Of a DNA stretch of 64,000 nt, positions 46,421 to 55,836 are shown piece by piece. The stretch comes from an uncultured Archangium sp. (lineage in GTDB: Bacteria > Myxococcota > Myxococcia > Myxococcales > Myxococcaceae), in NCBI GenBank assembly GCA_903905455.1, contig CAIVGN010000055.1, positions 1-64,000 of the forward strand, read 5' to 3'. How positions within the stretch are numbered: position 1 is the first letter of the stretch; every line of letters starts with the position of its first letter. Position numbers and translations under genes: made by a program. The notes beneath the pieces were generated by a model. That model was not told where the DNA came from and ran no database searches. It saw only the letters and a program-made list of their open reading frames with translations.

Positions 46421-48253
46421 ATGGCCCGCCCCGAGAGACCTGAGCGCAAGCTCTCCACCCGCGAGCTGTTGCAGCAGCTGCCGCGCGCCCTCTCGCTGGT
46501 GTGGGAGGCCGACAGCCGCAACGCGGTGCTGCTCTCGGTGCTCACCGTGGTGCAGGCCGGGCTCCCGGCGGCGATGGCCTGGGTGGGCAAGCTGATCATC
46601 GACGCGGTGGTGCAGGCCTCGGCGCTGAAGCCGGTCACCGAGGCCGCCCAGGCGCTGGTGTGGCGCTACGTGGGCTGGGAGCTGGGGCTCGCCCTGGTGG
46701 CCCTGCTGCTGGGCCGGTTCCTCGGGCTGTCGAAGGAGTTGCTGCGCGTCAGCCTCGGCAACCTGCTCAACGAGCGCATCCTCGAGAAGTCGCTGACCCT
46801 CGAGCTGCGTCACTACGAAGACAGCGAGACCTACGACATCATGCAGAACGCGCGGCGCGAGGCGTCGTCGCGGCCGCTGGCCCTGGCGATGGACGCGGTG
46901 ACCGTGGTGCGCAACCTGCTCACCCTGACCACCTTCGCGGTGCTGCTGTGGAACGTGGCCTGGTGGAGCGTGGCGGTGCTGCTGCTGGCCGCCATCCCCT
47001 CGTTCCTCGCGGAGACGAAGCTCTCGGGGGAGGCCTTCCGGCTCTACTCGTGGCGCGCGCCCGAGGGCCGCAAGCTCAACTACCTGGAGTGGATCCTCAC
47101 CCGCGACTCCACGGTCAAGGAGGTCAAGCTCTTCGGCCTGGGCCCGCTGATCCTCGGGCGGTACCGCGCGCTCTTCGCCCGGTTCCTCGCCGAGGATCGC
47201 CAGCTGGCGCGCAAGCGGCTGGTCTACGGCACCTTGCTGGGCGCCTTCTCGCTGGGGGCCTTCTACCTCTGCTACCTCTGGGTCGCCGGGCGCGCGTCGT
47301 CGGGGGCGATCAGCGTGGGCGACCTCGTGCTCTCGCTGGCCGTCTTCCGCCAGGGCCAGTCGGCCTTCGAGGCGGTGCTCGGCGCGGTGGCCGGCATGTA
47401 CGAAGACGCGCTCTTCCTCTCGAACCTCCAGCGCTTCTTCGAGCTGCCGACCACAGCCGAGGCCTCGCGGGTGGTGCCGCCGAAGACGCTGCCGCCGGGG
47501 CCCCACACCCTCGAGTTCGACCACGTCAGCTTCCGCTACCAGGGCCGCACCGACTGGGCGCTGCGCGACGTGACCTTGCGCCTCGAGCCGGGTGAGAAGC
47601 TGGCGCTGGTGGGGGAGAACGGGGCCGGCAAGTCGACGCTCATCAAGCTGCTCCTGCGGCTCTACGAGCCCACCGAGGGGGCCATCCGCTACGGGGGCGT
47701 CGACCTGCGCGACCTCGCGGTGGACGACCTGCGCGGGCGCGTGGGCGCGGTGTTCCAGGACTTCGTGCGCTACCAGTTCACCGCGGCCGAGAACATCGGG
47801 CTGGGGCAACCCTCGAAGGTCGAAGACCGCGGGGCCATCGAACTGGCCGCCGAGGCGGGCGGGGCGCGCAGCGTCATCGAGGCGCTGCCGAAGCAGTACG
47901 ACACCATGCTCGGGGGCTGGTTCGAGAAGGGCCACGAGCTGTCGGGGGGCCAGTGGCAGAAGCTGGCCATCGCGCGCGCCTTCATGCGCGACGCGGAGAT
48001 CCTCATCCTCGACGAGCCCACCGCGGCCATCGACGCCGAGGCCGAGGTGGCGCTCTTCGAGCGGTTTCGCGCGCTGTCCAAGGACCGCACCGCGATCATC
48101 ATCAGCCACCGCTTCAGCACCGTGCGCATGGCCGACCGCATCGCGGTGCTCGAGGGTGGCCAGCTGACCGAGCTGGGCAGCCACGACGCGCTGCTGGCCC
48201 AGGGCGGGCGCTACGCCAAGCTCTTCACCCTGCAGGCCCAGGGCTACCGGTGA
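46421..48253 (+). CDS. ABC transporter, fused permease and ATPase
   Basis: A 610-residue half-transporter with six membrane helices (about 30-320) and an ATPase domain (about 355-605). Motifs are Walker A (GENGAGKST), signature (ELSGGQWQKLAIARAF), Walker B (ILILDEPTAAID) and H-loop (ISHRFSTVRMADR). It belongs to the MsbA/MdlB-like type I exporters and would work as a homodimer or with an unlinked partner. Substrate unknown: drugs, lipids or peptides are all common. The last third of the permease shows VGDLVLSLAVFRQGQ and 'YLCYLW'. The ATG lies 84 bases after the PilZ-AMIN stop; the gene is followed after 61 bases by the two-component pair. Confidence 0.88.
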   Translation: MARPERPERKLSTRELLQQLPRALSLVWEADSRNAVLLSVLTVVQAGLPAAMAWVGKLIIDAVVQASALKPVTEAAQALVWRYVGWELGLALVALLLGRFLGLSKELLRVSLGNLLNERILEKSLTLELRHYEDSETYDIMQNARREASSRPLALAMDAVTVVRNLLTLTTFAVLLWNVAWWSVAVLLLAAIPSFLAETKLSGEAFRLYSWRAPEGRKLNYLEWILTRDSTVKEVKLFGLGPLILGRYRALFARFLAEDRQLARKRLVYGTLLGAFSLGAFYLCYLWVAGRASSGAISVGDLVLSLAVFRQGQSAFEAVLGAVAGMYEDALFLSNLQRFFELPTTAEASRVVPPKTLPPGPHTLEFDHVSFRYQGRTDWALRDVTLRLEPGEKLALVGENGAGKSTLIKLLLRLYEPTEGAIRYGGVDLRDLAVDDLRGRVGAVFQDFVRYQFTAAENIGLGQPSKVEDRGAIELAAEAGGARSVIEALPKQYDTMLGGWFEKGHELSGGQWQKLAIARAFMRDAEILILDEPTAAIDAEAEVALFERFRALSKDRTAIIISHRFSTVRMADRIAVLEGGQLTELGSHDALLAQGGRYAKLFTLQAQGYR

Positions 48254-48314
48254 GCCTCGCCGCCGACAAAGCGGGCACCGGGCGCCGCCGGGGGCAGTAG
48301 CGTCCCCGCCGCCG

Positions 48315-49931
48315 ATGCCCGAGGCCGAAGAACAGCTGCGCAGCCGCGCCTCGTTGACCACCGTGCGCTCGGTGCTCGGGGCGCTCATTCTCGTGGCGCT
48401 GCTCGGGTCCATCGCCTCGGTCATCTCGTACCGCGCCGACGTCACCGAGGCCCGCCGCCAGGTCCGCGCGCGGGTGGCCCAGCAGGGGCGGCTCTACGCC
48501 GACTCGCTGGGGCTCCACTTCGACGTGCTGCGCTCCGAGCTGCAACGGCTGGCCGACCGGGGCTACCCCGCGCTCGCCCGCCGCGACGCCAGCGTGCTCG
48601 ACAGCATTCGCGAAGACCGCACCTTGTTCGGTGAAGGCGTGGTGCTCTTCGATCTCACCGGCCGGGTGGAATGGAGCGAGCCCGCGCTCTCGCTGCCGCC
48701 CGAGATGCAGAGCCAGCCCTGGTTCCAGCAGGTGCTGGCGCTCGAGCACCCCACGGTCGACGAGCTGCTCAACGACGAGACCTCGCGGCTGGCCGTGGCG
48801 CTGCCGGTGCGCGACGCGGGCAAGCTGGTGGGGGTGCTGGTCGGCGTGGTCGGCGGCAGCGACCGCCTGCTCTACGGCGTCGAGGGCCCGGGCGAACAGC
48901 TGCTGCTGTTGTCCTCCCGCGAGCGGGTGGTGCTGCCCCTCTCGGAGCCTTCCTGGAGCCACGCCCCCGACTTCGATGGCCGGGTGGAGGCCCTGCGCGC
49001 CTCGGGCGGGGACGCCACCTGGACGCTGGAGGGCCACGAGGTGATGGCCGAGGCCTTCCCGGTGAAGAACACCGGGCTGCAGGTGCTGGCCCTGGAGAGC
49101 GAAGAGACCTCGGTGACGCCCATTCGCCGGCGGCTCAACTTCCAGCTCGCGTTCCTGCTGGTGGTGCAGTTGGTCGCCCTGGGCGGCTTCGTGCTCTTCC
49201 TGCGGCGCACCTGGCGGGTGTTCCTCGAGGCGGAGAAGCGCTTCGCCCGGCAGGAGAAGATGGCCGCCCTGGGCACCGCCGCCAGCCTCATCGCCCACGA
49301 GGTGAAGAACTCGCTCAACGGGCTCAAGGCCGCGACTTCGCTGCTCGAGAGCGGCGGTGACCCGGGCCTCGTCTCGCGCACCGTCAAGGGCCAGGTCGAG
49401 CGGCTCAGCCACCTCGCGCGCTCGTTGCTCTCGTTCTCCAAGCCCAGCGACCTGCGCCGGGTGCCGGTGCAGCTCGACGCCCTGGCGGCCGAGACGGTGC
49501 AGGCGCTCGACTCGTTGCCCGAGTGGCCCGAGGCCGAGGTGGTGACGGACCTGGCGCCGCAGGTGACGCTCGAGAGCGACCCGCTGCTGTTGACCACCGC
49601 CATCGACAACCTGGTGCGCAACGCCATCGAGGCCGCGGTGGCCGCCAAGGACCTGGGGCGCGTCACCCAGCCGAAGGTGACGGTGCAGGTGCTGCGCGAC
49701 GGGCCCCACGCGGTGCTGCGCGTGGACGACAACGCGGGCGGCGCCCCGGCCGAGCTCGACTCGCGCCTGGGCGAGCCCTTCTTCACCACCAAGCCGCGCG
49801 GCATCGGCCTGGGCCTGTCGATGACGCTGCGGGCGGTGGAGCAGCTCGGCGGGACCTTGCGCTTCGAGCGCCTCGCCTCGGGCAGCCGCTTCGAGCTGCG
49901 CCTGCCCTTGAACCCGGAAAGTGGGGCCTGA
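48315..49931 (+). CDS. Membrane sensor histidine kinase (NtrB-like)
   Basis: A 538-residue kinase with two membrane helices (about 18-38 and 278-298) enclosing a large periplasmic sensor of about 230 residues (single-Cache-like pattern). The HisKA phosphoacceptor is His328 (SLIAHEVKNSLNGL). The ATPase domain has NLVRNAIEAAV, DNAGGAPAELD, EPFFTTKPRGIGLGLSM and LRLPLNPE. It is followed three bases later by an NtrC-family regulator, so the two are a cognate pair. The stimulus is unknown. The upstream ABC exporter may be a target or part of the same unit. The start is the ATG at 48315, in a 61-base gap. Confidence 0.87.
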   Translation: MPEAEEQLRSRASLTTVRSVLGALILVALLGSIASVISYRADVTEARRQVRARVAQQGRLYADSLGLHFDVLRSELQRLADRGYPALARRDASVLDSIREDRTLFGEGVVLFDLTGRVEWSEPALSLPPEMQSQPWFQQVLALEHPTVDELLNDETSRLAVALPVRDAGKLVGVLVGVVGGSDRLLYGVEGPGEQLLLLSSRERVVLPLSEPSWSHAPDFDGRVEALRASGGDATWTLEGHEVMAEAFPVKNTGLQVLALESEETSVTPIRRRLNFQLAFLLVVQLVALGGFVLFLRRTWRVFLEAEKRFARQEKMAALGTAASLIAHEVKNSLNGLKAATSLLESGGDPGLVSRTVKGQVERLSHLARSLLSFSKPSDLRRVPVQLDALAAETVQALDSLPEWPEAEVVTDLAPQVTLESDPLLLTTAIDNLVRNAIEAAVAAKDLGRVTQPKVTVQVLRDGPHAVLRVDDNAGGAPAELDSRLGEPFFTTKPRGIGLGLSMTLRAVEQLGGTLRFERLASGSRFELRLPLNPESGA

Positions 49932-49934
49932 CCC

Positions 49935-51275
49935 ATGTTGACCACGCTGCTCGTCGATGATGACCGCGCCTTCTCTGCCGTCGCCGCGGCCACGCTCCAG
50001 CGCGAGGGGCTGCCGGTGACGGTGGCGCACTCGCTCCACGAGGCGCGCAACCTCATCGCCCAGAAGAGCTTCGACCTCATCATCCTCGACCGCCGCCTGC
50101 CCGACGGGGACGGGCTCGAGGCGCTGCCCGAGGTGCGCGCGGCGCTGCCTGGCGCGGTGGTGGTCATGGTGACGGCCCACGGGGACATCGCCAGCGCGGT
50201 GGAGGCCATTCGCCTGGGCGCCGCCGACTACCTCGCCAAGCCCATCGAGCTGACCGACCTGCTCTTCAAGGCGCGGCGCGCGGCCGACGAGATCCGCCTG
50301 CGCGATCGCCTGCAGCACGCGGAGGGCGCGCTCTCGACGCGGCGCGGGCTCATCACCCCGGTGTCGCCGCCGATGAAGGCGGTGGTCGACACCATCGAGC
50401 GCATCGCGCTCTCGAGCCCGCGCAGCCCGGTGTTGCTGCTGGGCGAGACGGGCTGCGGCAAGGAGGCGCTCGCCTGGCACCTGCACCAGCGCAGCTTCGG
50501 CGCGGCCATGCCCTTCATCCAGCTCAACTGCGCGGCGCTCCCCGAGTCGATGGCCGAGAGCGAGCTCTTCGGGCACGAGAAGGGCGCCTTCACCGACGCC
50601 CGGGCCACGCGGCGCGGCCTGGTGGAGCTGGCGGCCCGCGGCACGCTCTTCCTCGACGAGGTGGGCGAGCTCTCGGCGCCGCTGCAGGCCAAGCTACTCA
50701 CCTTCCTCGACGGGGGGCGCTTCCGGCGCCTGGGCGGCTCGACGGAGCTGAGCTCGTCGGCCCGGGTGGTGGCGGCGACCAACCGCGACCTCGAGCGCAA
50801 CGTGAAGGAAGGGCGCTTTCGCGAAGACCTGTGGTTCCGGTTGTCGGTGTTCCGCATCGAGGTGCCGCCGTTGCGCGCGCGCAAGGAAGACATCGCGCGG
50901 CTGGCCGAGGGGCTGTTGCCGCGGGTGGCCGGCGAGCAGGGGCGCCGCGACGTGCCGCGGCTCTCGGCGAGCGCCCTGGCCAGGCTGGAGCGCTACCGCT
51001 TCCCGGGCAACGTGCGCGAGCTGCGCAACATCCTCGAGCGGGCCCTGGCCCTCGAGTCGGGCGCGGAGCTCTCGTTGGACTGGTTGGTGACGCCCGACGC
51101 CGGCGCGAGCGCCCCGGCCTCGGGGTTCGTCTCGCGGGAGGTGGAGACGCTCGACGCGCTGGAGCGGCGCTACGCGCGCTGGGCGCTGGAGCAGAACGAG
51201 GGGCGCCGGCTGGAGACCGCGAAGGCCCTGGGCATCTCGCACCCCACGTTCAACAAGCTGGTGAGGGAAGAGTGA
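49935..51275 (+). CDS. NtrC-family sigma-54 response regulator
   Basis: A 446-residue three-domain regulator. The receiver (1-115) has DDD at 8-10 and phosphoacceptor Asp52 (IILDRRLPDGDG), with the Lys at LAKPIE. The AAA+ domain (about 140-375) has Walker A GETGCGKE, Walker B-type LFLDEVGEL and the arginine-finger region FREDLWFRLSVF. The sigma-54-contact loop reads EKGAFTDA rather than the canonical GAFTGA. A Fis-type helix-turn-helix ends the protein (LETAKALGISHPTFNKLV). Regulated promoters are likely of the -24/-12 type, but none is obvious within the window. The start is ATG three bases after the kinase stop. Confidence 0.9.
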   Translation: MLTTLLVDDDRAFSAVAAATLQREGLPVTVAHSLHEARNLIAQKSFDLIILDRRLPDGDGLEALPEVRAALPGAVVVMVTAHGDIASAVEAIRLGAADYLAKPIELTDLLFKARRAADEIRLRDRLQHAEGALSTRRGLITPVSPPMKAVVDTIERIALSSPRSPVLLLGETGCGKEALAWHLHQRSFGAAMPFIQLNCAALPESMAESELFGHEKGAFTDARATRRGLVELAARGTLFLDEVGELSAPLQAKLLTFLDGGRFRRLGGSTELSSSARVVAATNRDLERNVKEGRFREDLWFRLSVFRIEVPPLRARKEDIARLAEGLLPRVAGEQGRRDVPRLSASALARLERYRFPGNVRELRNILERALALESGAELSLDWLVTPDAGASAPASGFVSREVETLDALERRYARWALEQNEGRRLETAKALGISHPTFNKLVREE

Positions 51276-51296
51276 GCTCCCCCGCCCACGACTGCT

Positions 51297-54200
51297 TCAG
51301 GGCACGTTGACCACGGTGTTGTTCGCGGTGAACACGCAGGGCACGCCGGTCTGGAAGCGCACGGTGCCCACCACCCACATGTCCTTGACCACGCTCATGG
51401 TGCGGGTCTGGGTCGTCACCAGCTGGCCACCGCAGTACAGCTTGAGCGTGGAGGTCACCGGGGCCGCCGCGGCGTACGAGTAGACGTGCACGCCGATGGT
51501 GTAGTTGAGGTTCTGCACCGGGGTGTTGATGCGCGTGTTCTCCGGGCCCTGGCCGGTGATGTCGTCGCGATCGAGGCTGGGGTCTGACTGCAGGCCGGCC
51601 GTCCAGTTGGGGTTGGTGTTGACGTAGTCACAGTCCCACGTGGTGTTGAACCAGCTGGTGGAGCTGCTCGCCGGGCCCGCGTTGGGGTGCAGCAGGTGCA
51701 GGTCCATGTCGTTGGGGCGGTTCCAGGTCAGCTCGATCCACAGGTCGCCGTTGGCGGTCACGGTGATGGGCGTGGTGCACTGCGAGGTGCCGCCCAGGCC
51801 GTCGGAGACGTTGAACGAGACCACGTGCGTACCCACCACGTCGGCGAAGTAGTTGGTGCTGGTGCAGCTGGTGGGGGCCGAGAAGGTGCCGTTGGAGGTC
51901 GTGGGGCGCATGGAGGCGCTCCACGCGCAGGTCACCGCGCCGGGCGCCATGATGGTGGGCGCGAGGGTCACCGTGGAGTTCGCGTTGACCGTCATCGGGG
52001 GCGGGCACACCGCGGTCACGCCGCAGGTGGCCATGGTGCGGGGGATGCCGTTGGCGTTGAGGGGGATGTTGTACGGCACCGTCTGCGTGCCCTGCTGCAT
52101 GGTGATGGTGAGCACGCCGCTCGCCGCGCCGCTGACGTAGGGGCGGAAGCGCACCAGTACCGTGCGCGACGCGCCGGGGAGGATCGCGCCGCCGGGGGGC
52201 GCCGAGGTCAGGGCGAACTGCGGGCAGCCGGCGGCCGTGGTGCACGAGCCCGAGCCGGTGGGCGCGACGGCCGCGTCGGTGAGCACCGTGGAGTTGAGGG
52301 TCACCGAGGTGGAGCAGGTGTTGGTGATCACCAGCGGGCGCTCCGGCGATCCGCACTCGAGCTGCGTGTCGTTGAACACCATCGGCTGGGGGGTGATGGT
52401 GACGCAGGCGGGCACCAGGGTGGCCGTGAGCTGCACCTGGGCCTGGGGCGCGCCGGGGGTCGACACGTTGAAGGTGACCGCGCCGCTGACCGTGGGAGCG
52501 CCACCCGAGGGCTGCGTGGTCGGCTGGGCGCGCACGGTGATGGTCGTGGACTGGCCGGCGGCGAGCGTGAGGTCGATGGGGTTCGAGACGATGCTGAAGA
52601 TGGCGTCGCTGCCCGGCGCGAGGTCGATGCCGTTGAAGTAGCAGAGCTCGCTGGGCTGGGTGCCGAGGTTGGTCAGGGTGAACGAGAGGTCCTTCACTTC
52701 GGGCACGGTCATCAGGCCGAAGGGCAGGTTGGTGGGGCTGACGGTGTAGTTGCACGGGGGCGCCACGATGGCCTCGGCGGTGATGCGCACCTTCACCTCG
52801 GGGGTGACGATGTCGTTGGAGAAGATGGTGATCTCCCATTCCTTGAGGCCGGCCGTCGCGGGGATCACGCGCACCGGCAGCTGCAGCGCCGCGGTGACCG
52901 AGGCCTCGATGCCGATGGCCGGGTTGTAGAGCGTGGGGCTCAGGGTGTGCGGGCAGCTCGCGGTGGCCGCGTCCCAGTCGCCCACGCACAGCTCGTCGTC
53001 GGTGCCGTTGATCGCGCGCACTTCGTAATAGGTGGTGCCCGTACCCAGGGCGCCCAGCTTCAAGTTGGTCCGCGGGTCAGGAGTGGCGGGGCGGTTGCCG
53101 ACGTTGGCCACGCGCAGGTTGCGCTGCGCGGAAGTGCCGGGCATCGAGCCGGGGCTGAAGCCGATGCGGCCGATGGCGAAGACGGGCGAGGGACGCACCT
53201 CGATGCGCGGCCCGCCGCCGAAGCCCTTGAGCGAGACGGCGACGCCCGGCTGCGACGAGAGCGAGGTCGAGGCCTGGAGCTGGCCGAGGCGGGGCCCGAG
53301 CACCACCGGGCGGAACTCGAGCTCCGTGGTCGCGGTGCCGTTGGTCCACGTGCCGGCGGGGTCGCGCGTCGCGGCGGGCACCACGAGGGTGGTGAGGTCG
53401 CCGGGCTGGGCCGCGGTGATCACGAAGACCGGGTCGCTGGTGCGCAGCCCCGAGAGCTCGGCGGCGATGCTGCACGAGTTCGAGAAGACCACGCGGCCGG
53501 TGCCCACGGCCGAGGGGGCCACCGAGCCGAAGTGCAGCCCGAGGCCCATGGCGTCGTCGGGGGGCTCGGCCTTCCAGGTGAGACAGGAGTTCACGCCGCG
53601 GCCCTTGAGCTGCACGACGCGCTCGGGGCACGACTCGCCCCGCTTGACGTTCATCTGGCCGTTGAAGTCGCCCGACTCGGAAGGCTGGAAGGTGATGGTG
53701 AGCTTCGCCTCGCTGTTGGCGGCCACGGTCAGCGCGTTGCCCATCTGGAGCCCGCTCACGGTGAAGATGCCGACCGGCGCGCCGGTCACGCCGCTGGCGG
53801 TGACGCGCACCGCGGCCGCGCTGTCGTTGCGCACGTCGACGTCGGAGCTGAGCGTGGAGCGCAGCGGCACCGAGCCGAAGTCGATGACCGCGGGAACGTC
53901 GCACTGGCCGGCGATGGCCTTGCCCCGCAGCGTGAGCGGCGCCGCGGCCGCGCCCTGGGGCCGCAGCTCGAGGTCCGACTCGTAGTCGACGCTGCCCATG
54001 CCCTCGGTCAGCGGCGGCGTGAAGCTCACCACGACCTGGGTGCGCTCGGTGGGGCTGAGCGTCACCGTCGGGTCCCAGTGCACCTCGAAGGCCGCGCTCG
54101 GCTCGACGGTGAGGTTGAGCGTGGTGGCCGCGCCCATCAGCTTGGCGAAGTCCGTCATGGTGAAGGCCGCGCGCCCGACGTTGCGCACGAAGAGCGTCTC

Positions 54201-54386
54201 GTCGCGCCGGGCGCCCATGGTGGTGCCGGGGAAGTCGACGAAGGCCTTGGTGTCGCCCTGCGTGCCCGCCGCCGTCTCCCACTCCCACAACACTTCGCCG
54301 GAGATGCCGAAGGTGTTGGGCCGCTGGCATTCACAGCCGGCGATGATCAGGGAAGCAAACAGAACGAGCAGGCGCTGGTTTCGCAC
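51297..54386 (-). CDS. Giant lipoprotein with ASH/immunoglobulin-like repeats and DUF2135-like end
   Basis: A 1029-residue lipoprotein with a GTG start fixed by GGAGG (plus-strand 54393-54397). The signal has lipobox IAGC (RLLVLFASLIIAGCEC). The mature protein is a succession of beta-sandwich repeats of about 110 residues with conserved features such as FVRNVGRAAFTMTDF, CDVPAVIDFGSVPL, FQPSESGDF and VVFSNSC, which resemble the ASH (ASPM/SPD-2/Hydin) and choice-of-anchor families. The last 140 residues resemble the YfaP/DUF2135 module (WIELTWNRPNDMDLHLLHP, then YSYAAAAPVTSTLKLYCGGQ). It probably works at the outer membrane. It shares a 181-base divergent region with the RND efflux operon, and a link between the two is only positional. 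Confidence 0.83.
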   Translation of the reverse strand: MRNQRLLVLFASLIIAGCECQRPNTFGISGEVLWEWETAAGTQGDTKAFVDFPGTTMGARRDETLFVRNVGRAAFTMTDFAKLMGAATTLNLTVEPSAAFEVHWDPTVTLSPTERTQVVVSFTPPLTEGMGSVDYESDLELRPQGAAAAPLTLRGKAIAGQCDVPAVIDFGSVPLRSTLSSDVDVRNDSAAAVRVTASGVTGAPVGIFTVSGLQMGNALTVAANSEAKLTITFQPSESGDFNGQMNVKRGESCPERVVQLKGRGVNSCLTWKAEPPDDAMGLGLHFGSVAPSAVGTGRVVFSNSCSIAAELSGLRTSDPVFVITAAQPGDLTTLVVPAATRDPAGTWTNGTATTELEFRPVVLGPRLGQLQASTSLSSQPGVAVSLKGFGGGPRIEVRPSPVFAIGRIGFSPGSMPGTSAQRNLRVANVGNRPATPDPRTNLKLGALGTGTTYYEVRAINGTDDELCVGDWDAATASCPHTLSPTLYNPAIGIEASVTAALQLPVRVIPATAGLKEWEITIFSNDIVTPEVKVRITAEAIVAPPCNYTVSPTNLPFGLMTVPEVKDLSFTLTNLGTQPSELCYFNGIDLAPGSDAIFSIVSNPIDLTLAAGQSTTITVRAQPTTQPSGGAPTVSGAVTFNVSTPGAPQAQVQLTATLVPACVTITPQPMVFNDTQLECGSPERPLVITNTCSTSVTLNSTVLTDAAVAPTGSGSCTTAAGCPQFALTSAPPGGAILPGASRTVLVRFRPYVSGAASGVLTITMQQGTQTVPYNIPLNANGIPRTMATCGVTAVCPPPMTVNANSTVTLAPTIMAPGAVTCAWSASMRPTTSNGTFSAPTSCTSTNYFADVVGTHVVSFNVSDGLGGTSQCTTPITVTANGDLWIELTWNRPNDMDLHLLHPNAGPASSSTSWFNTTWDCDYVNTNPNWTAGLQSDPSLDRDDITGQGPENTRINTPVQNLNYTIGVHVYSYAAAAPVTSTLKLYCGGQLVTTQTRTMSVVKDMWVVGTVRFQTGVPCVFTANNTVVNVP

Positions 54387-54392
54387 CCGTGT

Positions 54393-54397
54393 CCTCC
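54393..54397 (-). promoter_or_regulatory. Ribosome binding site of the giant ASH lipoprotein
   Basis: GGAGG (minus strand) lies six to seven bases before GTG at 54386. It favours this start over longer in-frame alternatives that have no lipoprotein signal. Confidence 0.7.
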
Positions 54398-54442
54398 TAC
54401 CACGCCCCCCCCGATCTCCGGAAACCGGGCCCCCGCACGGTT

Positions 54443-54459
54443 TTCTCAGCAGGTGAGAA
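54443..54459. promoter_or_regulatory. Hairpin/operator-like inverted repeat in the divergent gap
   Basis: TTCTCA and TGAGAA form a six-pair inverted repeat with a five-base spacer. A second, shorter one (TTCAG/CTGAA) lies 27 bases on. Both are in the region between the giant lipoprotein and the efflux operon and could be regulatory sites; no metal-responsive regulator gene is adjacent. Confidence 0.3.
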
Positions 54460-54567
54460 CGAAACTTCCTTTCAGCCCCCACTGAAGAGTTCTTTCACCG
54501 GCGCTGCGGCGGTCGTGTTGATCCGCGCGGTTGGCGCTGGCCCGCGGCGTGGAGAGTGCGCTGACCC

Positions 54568-55836
54568 ATGTGGTGCGCAACGACGTTGGCAGTGGTGATG
54601 GGAGCGGTGGCGCCGCTGGAGCTCGCGACCCTGGGCGATGGAGCCACGCTGCCCGAGCTCGTGTGGCGGCAGGCGCCGGAGCTCCAGGCCGCGCGGATCA
54701 AGGTGGCCCAGGCCGAGGCCGAGCGACGCAAGGCGTTGCGGCTGCCCAACCCGGGCCTCGATCTCTCGGTCAACACGTTGCCCATCGGGCCGCTCAACCC
54801 GGGTGATCTCAAGGACCCCTTTCTCAACGTGCCCAACGTGTCGGTGGGCCTGTCGGTGCTGCTCGAGCTGGGCAAGCGCGGGCCGAGGCAGGAGGCGACG
54901 GCCGAAGCGGCGCGCGCCGCGGCCCTCGACGCGCTCGACCAGGTGCGCCGCAAGGTGCTCGAGCTGGAGGACGTCATCGGCGACGTGGCGGCCGCGCAGG
55001 TGCGGGTCGACGCGTTGGCGGCGCTGGGGGAGGACGCGCAGCGGTTGACCTCGCTGCAGCAGGCCCGCGCCGACAAGGGCGACGCCTCGGAGCTCGACGC
55101 GGATCGGGCGCGCCTCGAGCTCGAGAGCACGCTGACCACCCTGGGCGAAGCGCGCGAGCTGCTCGCCGCGACGCTGCGCGTGTGCGCGGACACGGTGTCC
55201 ACGCCGTGCGTGCCTTTCGCCGAAGTGACCCAGGCCCAGGCGTGGCTCGGGCGCCGCTTCGAGCAGTCCGGCGCGGGGCTGGTGGGCCGCCCCGACCTGA
55301 AGGCCCTCGAGGCGGCCATGCGCTCGGCCCGGGCGGCCCAGACCCTCGCGGCGCGCGGGTGGTTGCCCGACCCCACGGTGCGCCTGGGCTACGTGCGCGA
55401 CCAGTTCGTCATCTCCGGCAACCAGCAGAACAGCCTCTTCGTGGGCCTCTCGATGCCGCTGCCCATCTTCGAGCACGGGCAGGACGACGCGCAGGCCGCG
55501 GGCGTGGCGGCGACGAGCGCCGAGCGCGCGCGCGAGCAGCTGTTGGCCAGCGCCGGCGCGCAGCTCACCCAGCTGGGCGCCGAGGTGAAGGGCGTCGAGA
55601 CCCGGCAGCTGCGCCTGCGCGAGCAGTCGTTGCCCCTGGCCCGCAGCGTGGTGCAGCGCCTCGACGCCGCCGTCTCGCGCGGGGCCGCGCCGCTGCAGGA
55701 GCTCCTGCTTTCCCGGCGCCTGTTGGCCGAGCTGTTGCTGACCGCGACCGAGCTCGACCGCACCGTCTTTCACCTGCACGTCGCGCGCGCGCGGCTGGGC
55801 ACCTCACTCGATTCGATCTCGGAGCTGACACCATGA
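54568..55836 (+). CDS. TolC-like outer-membrane efflux channel of the RND operon
   Basis: A 422-residue protein of the outer-membrane factor family (CzcC/CusC-like). It has a short signal (MWCATTLAVVMGAVAPLEL) and two long helical repeats typical of TolC-like barrels (RIKVAQAEAERRKALRLPNP, DALDQVRRKVLELEDVI, LTSLQQARADKGDASELDAD), with a strand region LPDPTVRLGYVRDQFVISG and a helical C-terminal half. It forms the exit channel for metal ions pumped by the partner. The ATG lies in the divergent gap. Its stop overlaps the adaptor start (ATGA), so it is the first gene of a coupled three-gene operon. No lipoprotein cysteine is present at the N-terminus, in contrast to CusC. Confidence 0.87.
   Translation: MWCATTLAVVMGAVAPLELATLGDGATLPELVWRQAPELQAARIKVAQAEAERRKALRLPNPGLDLSVNTLPIGPLNPGDLKDPFLNVPNVSVGLSVLLELGKRGPRQEATAEAARAAALDALDQVRRKVLELEDVIGDVAAAQVRVDALAALGEDAQRLTSLQQARADKGDASELDADRARLELESTLTTLGEARELLAATLRVCADTVSTPCVPFAEVTQAQAWLGRRFEQSGAGLVGRPDLKALEAAMRSARAAQTLAARGWLPDPTVRLGYVRDQFVISGNQQNSLFVGLSMPLPIFEHGQDDAQAAGVAATSAERAREQLLASAGAQLTQLGAEVKGVETRQLRLREQSLPLARSVVQRLDAAVSRGAAPLQELLLSRRLLAELLLTATELDRTVFHLHVARARLGTSLDSISELTP

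Noticed and set aside
44492-48445. A minus-strand open frame of about 1317 codons opposite patatin, PilZ-AMIN and the ABC exporter
   Set aside because: No domain, Arg/His/Ala-rich, and it crosses three convincing genes; shadow of GC-rich coding sequence.
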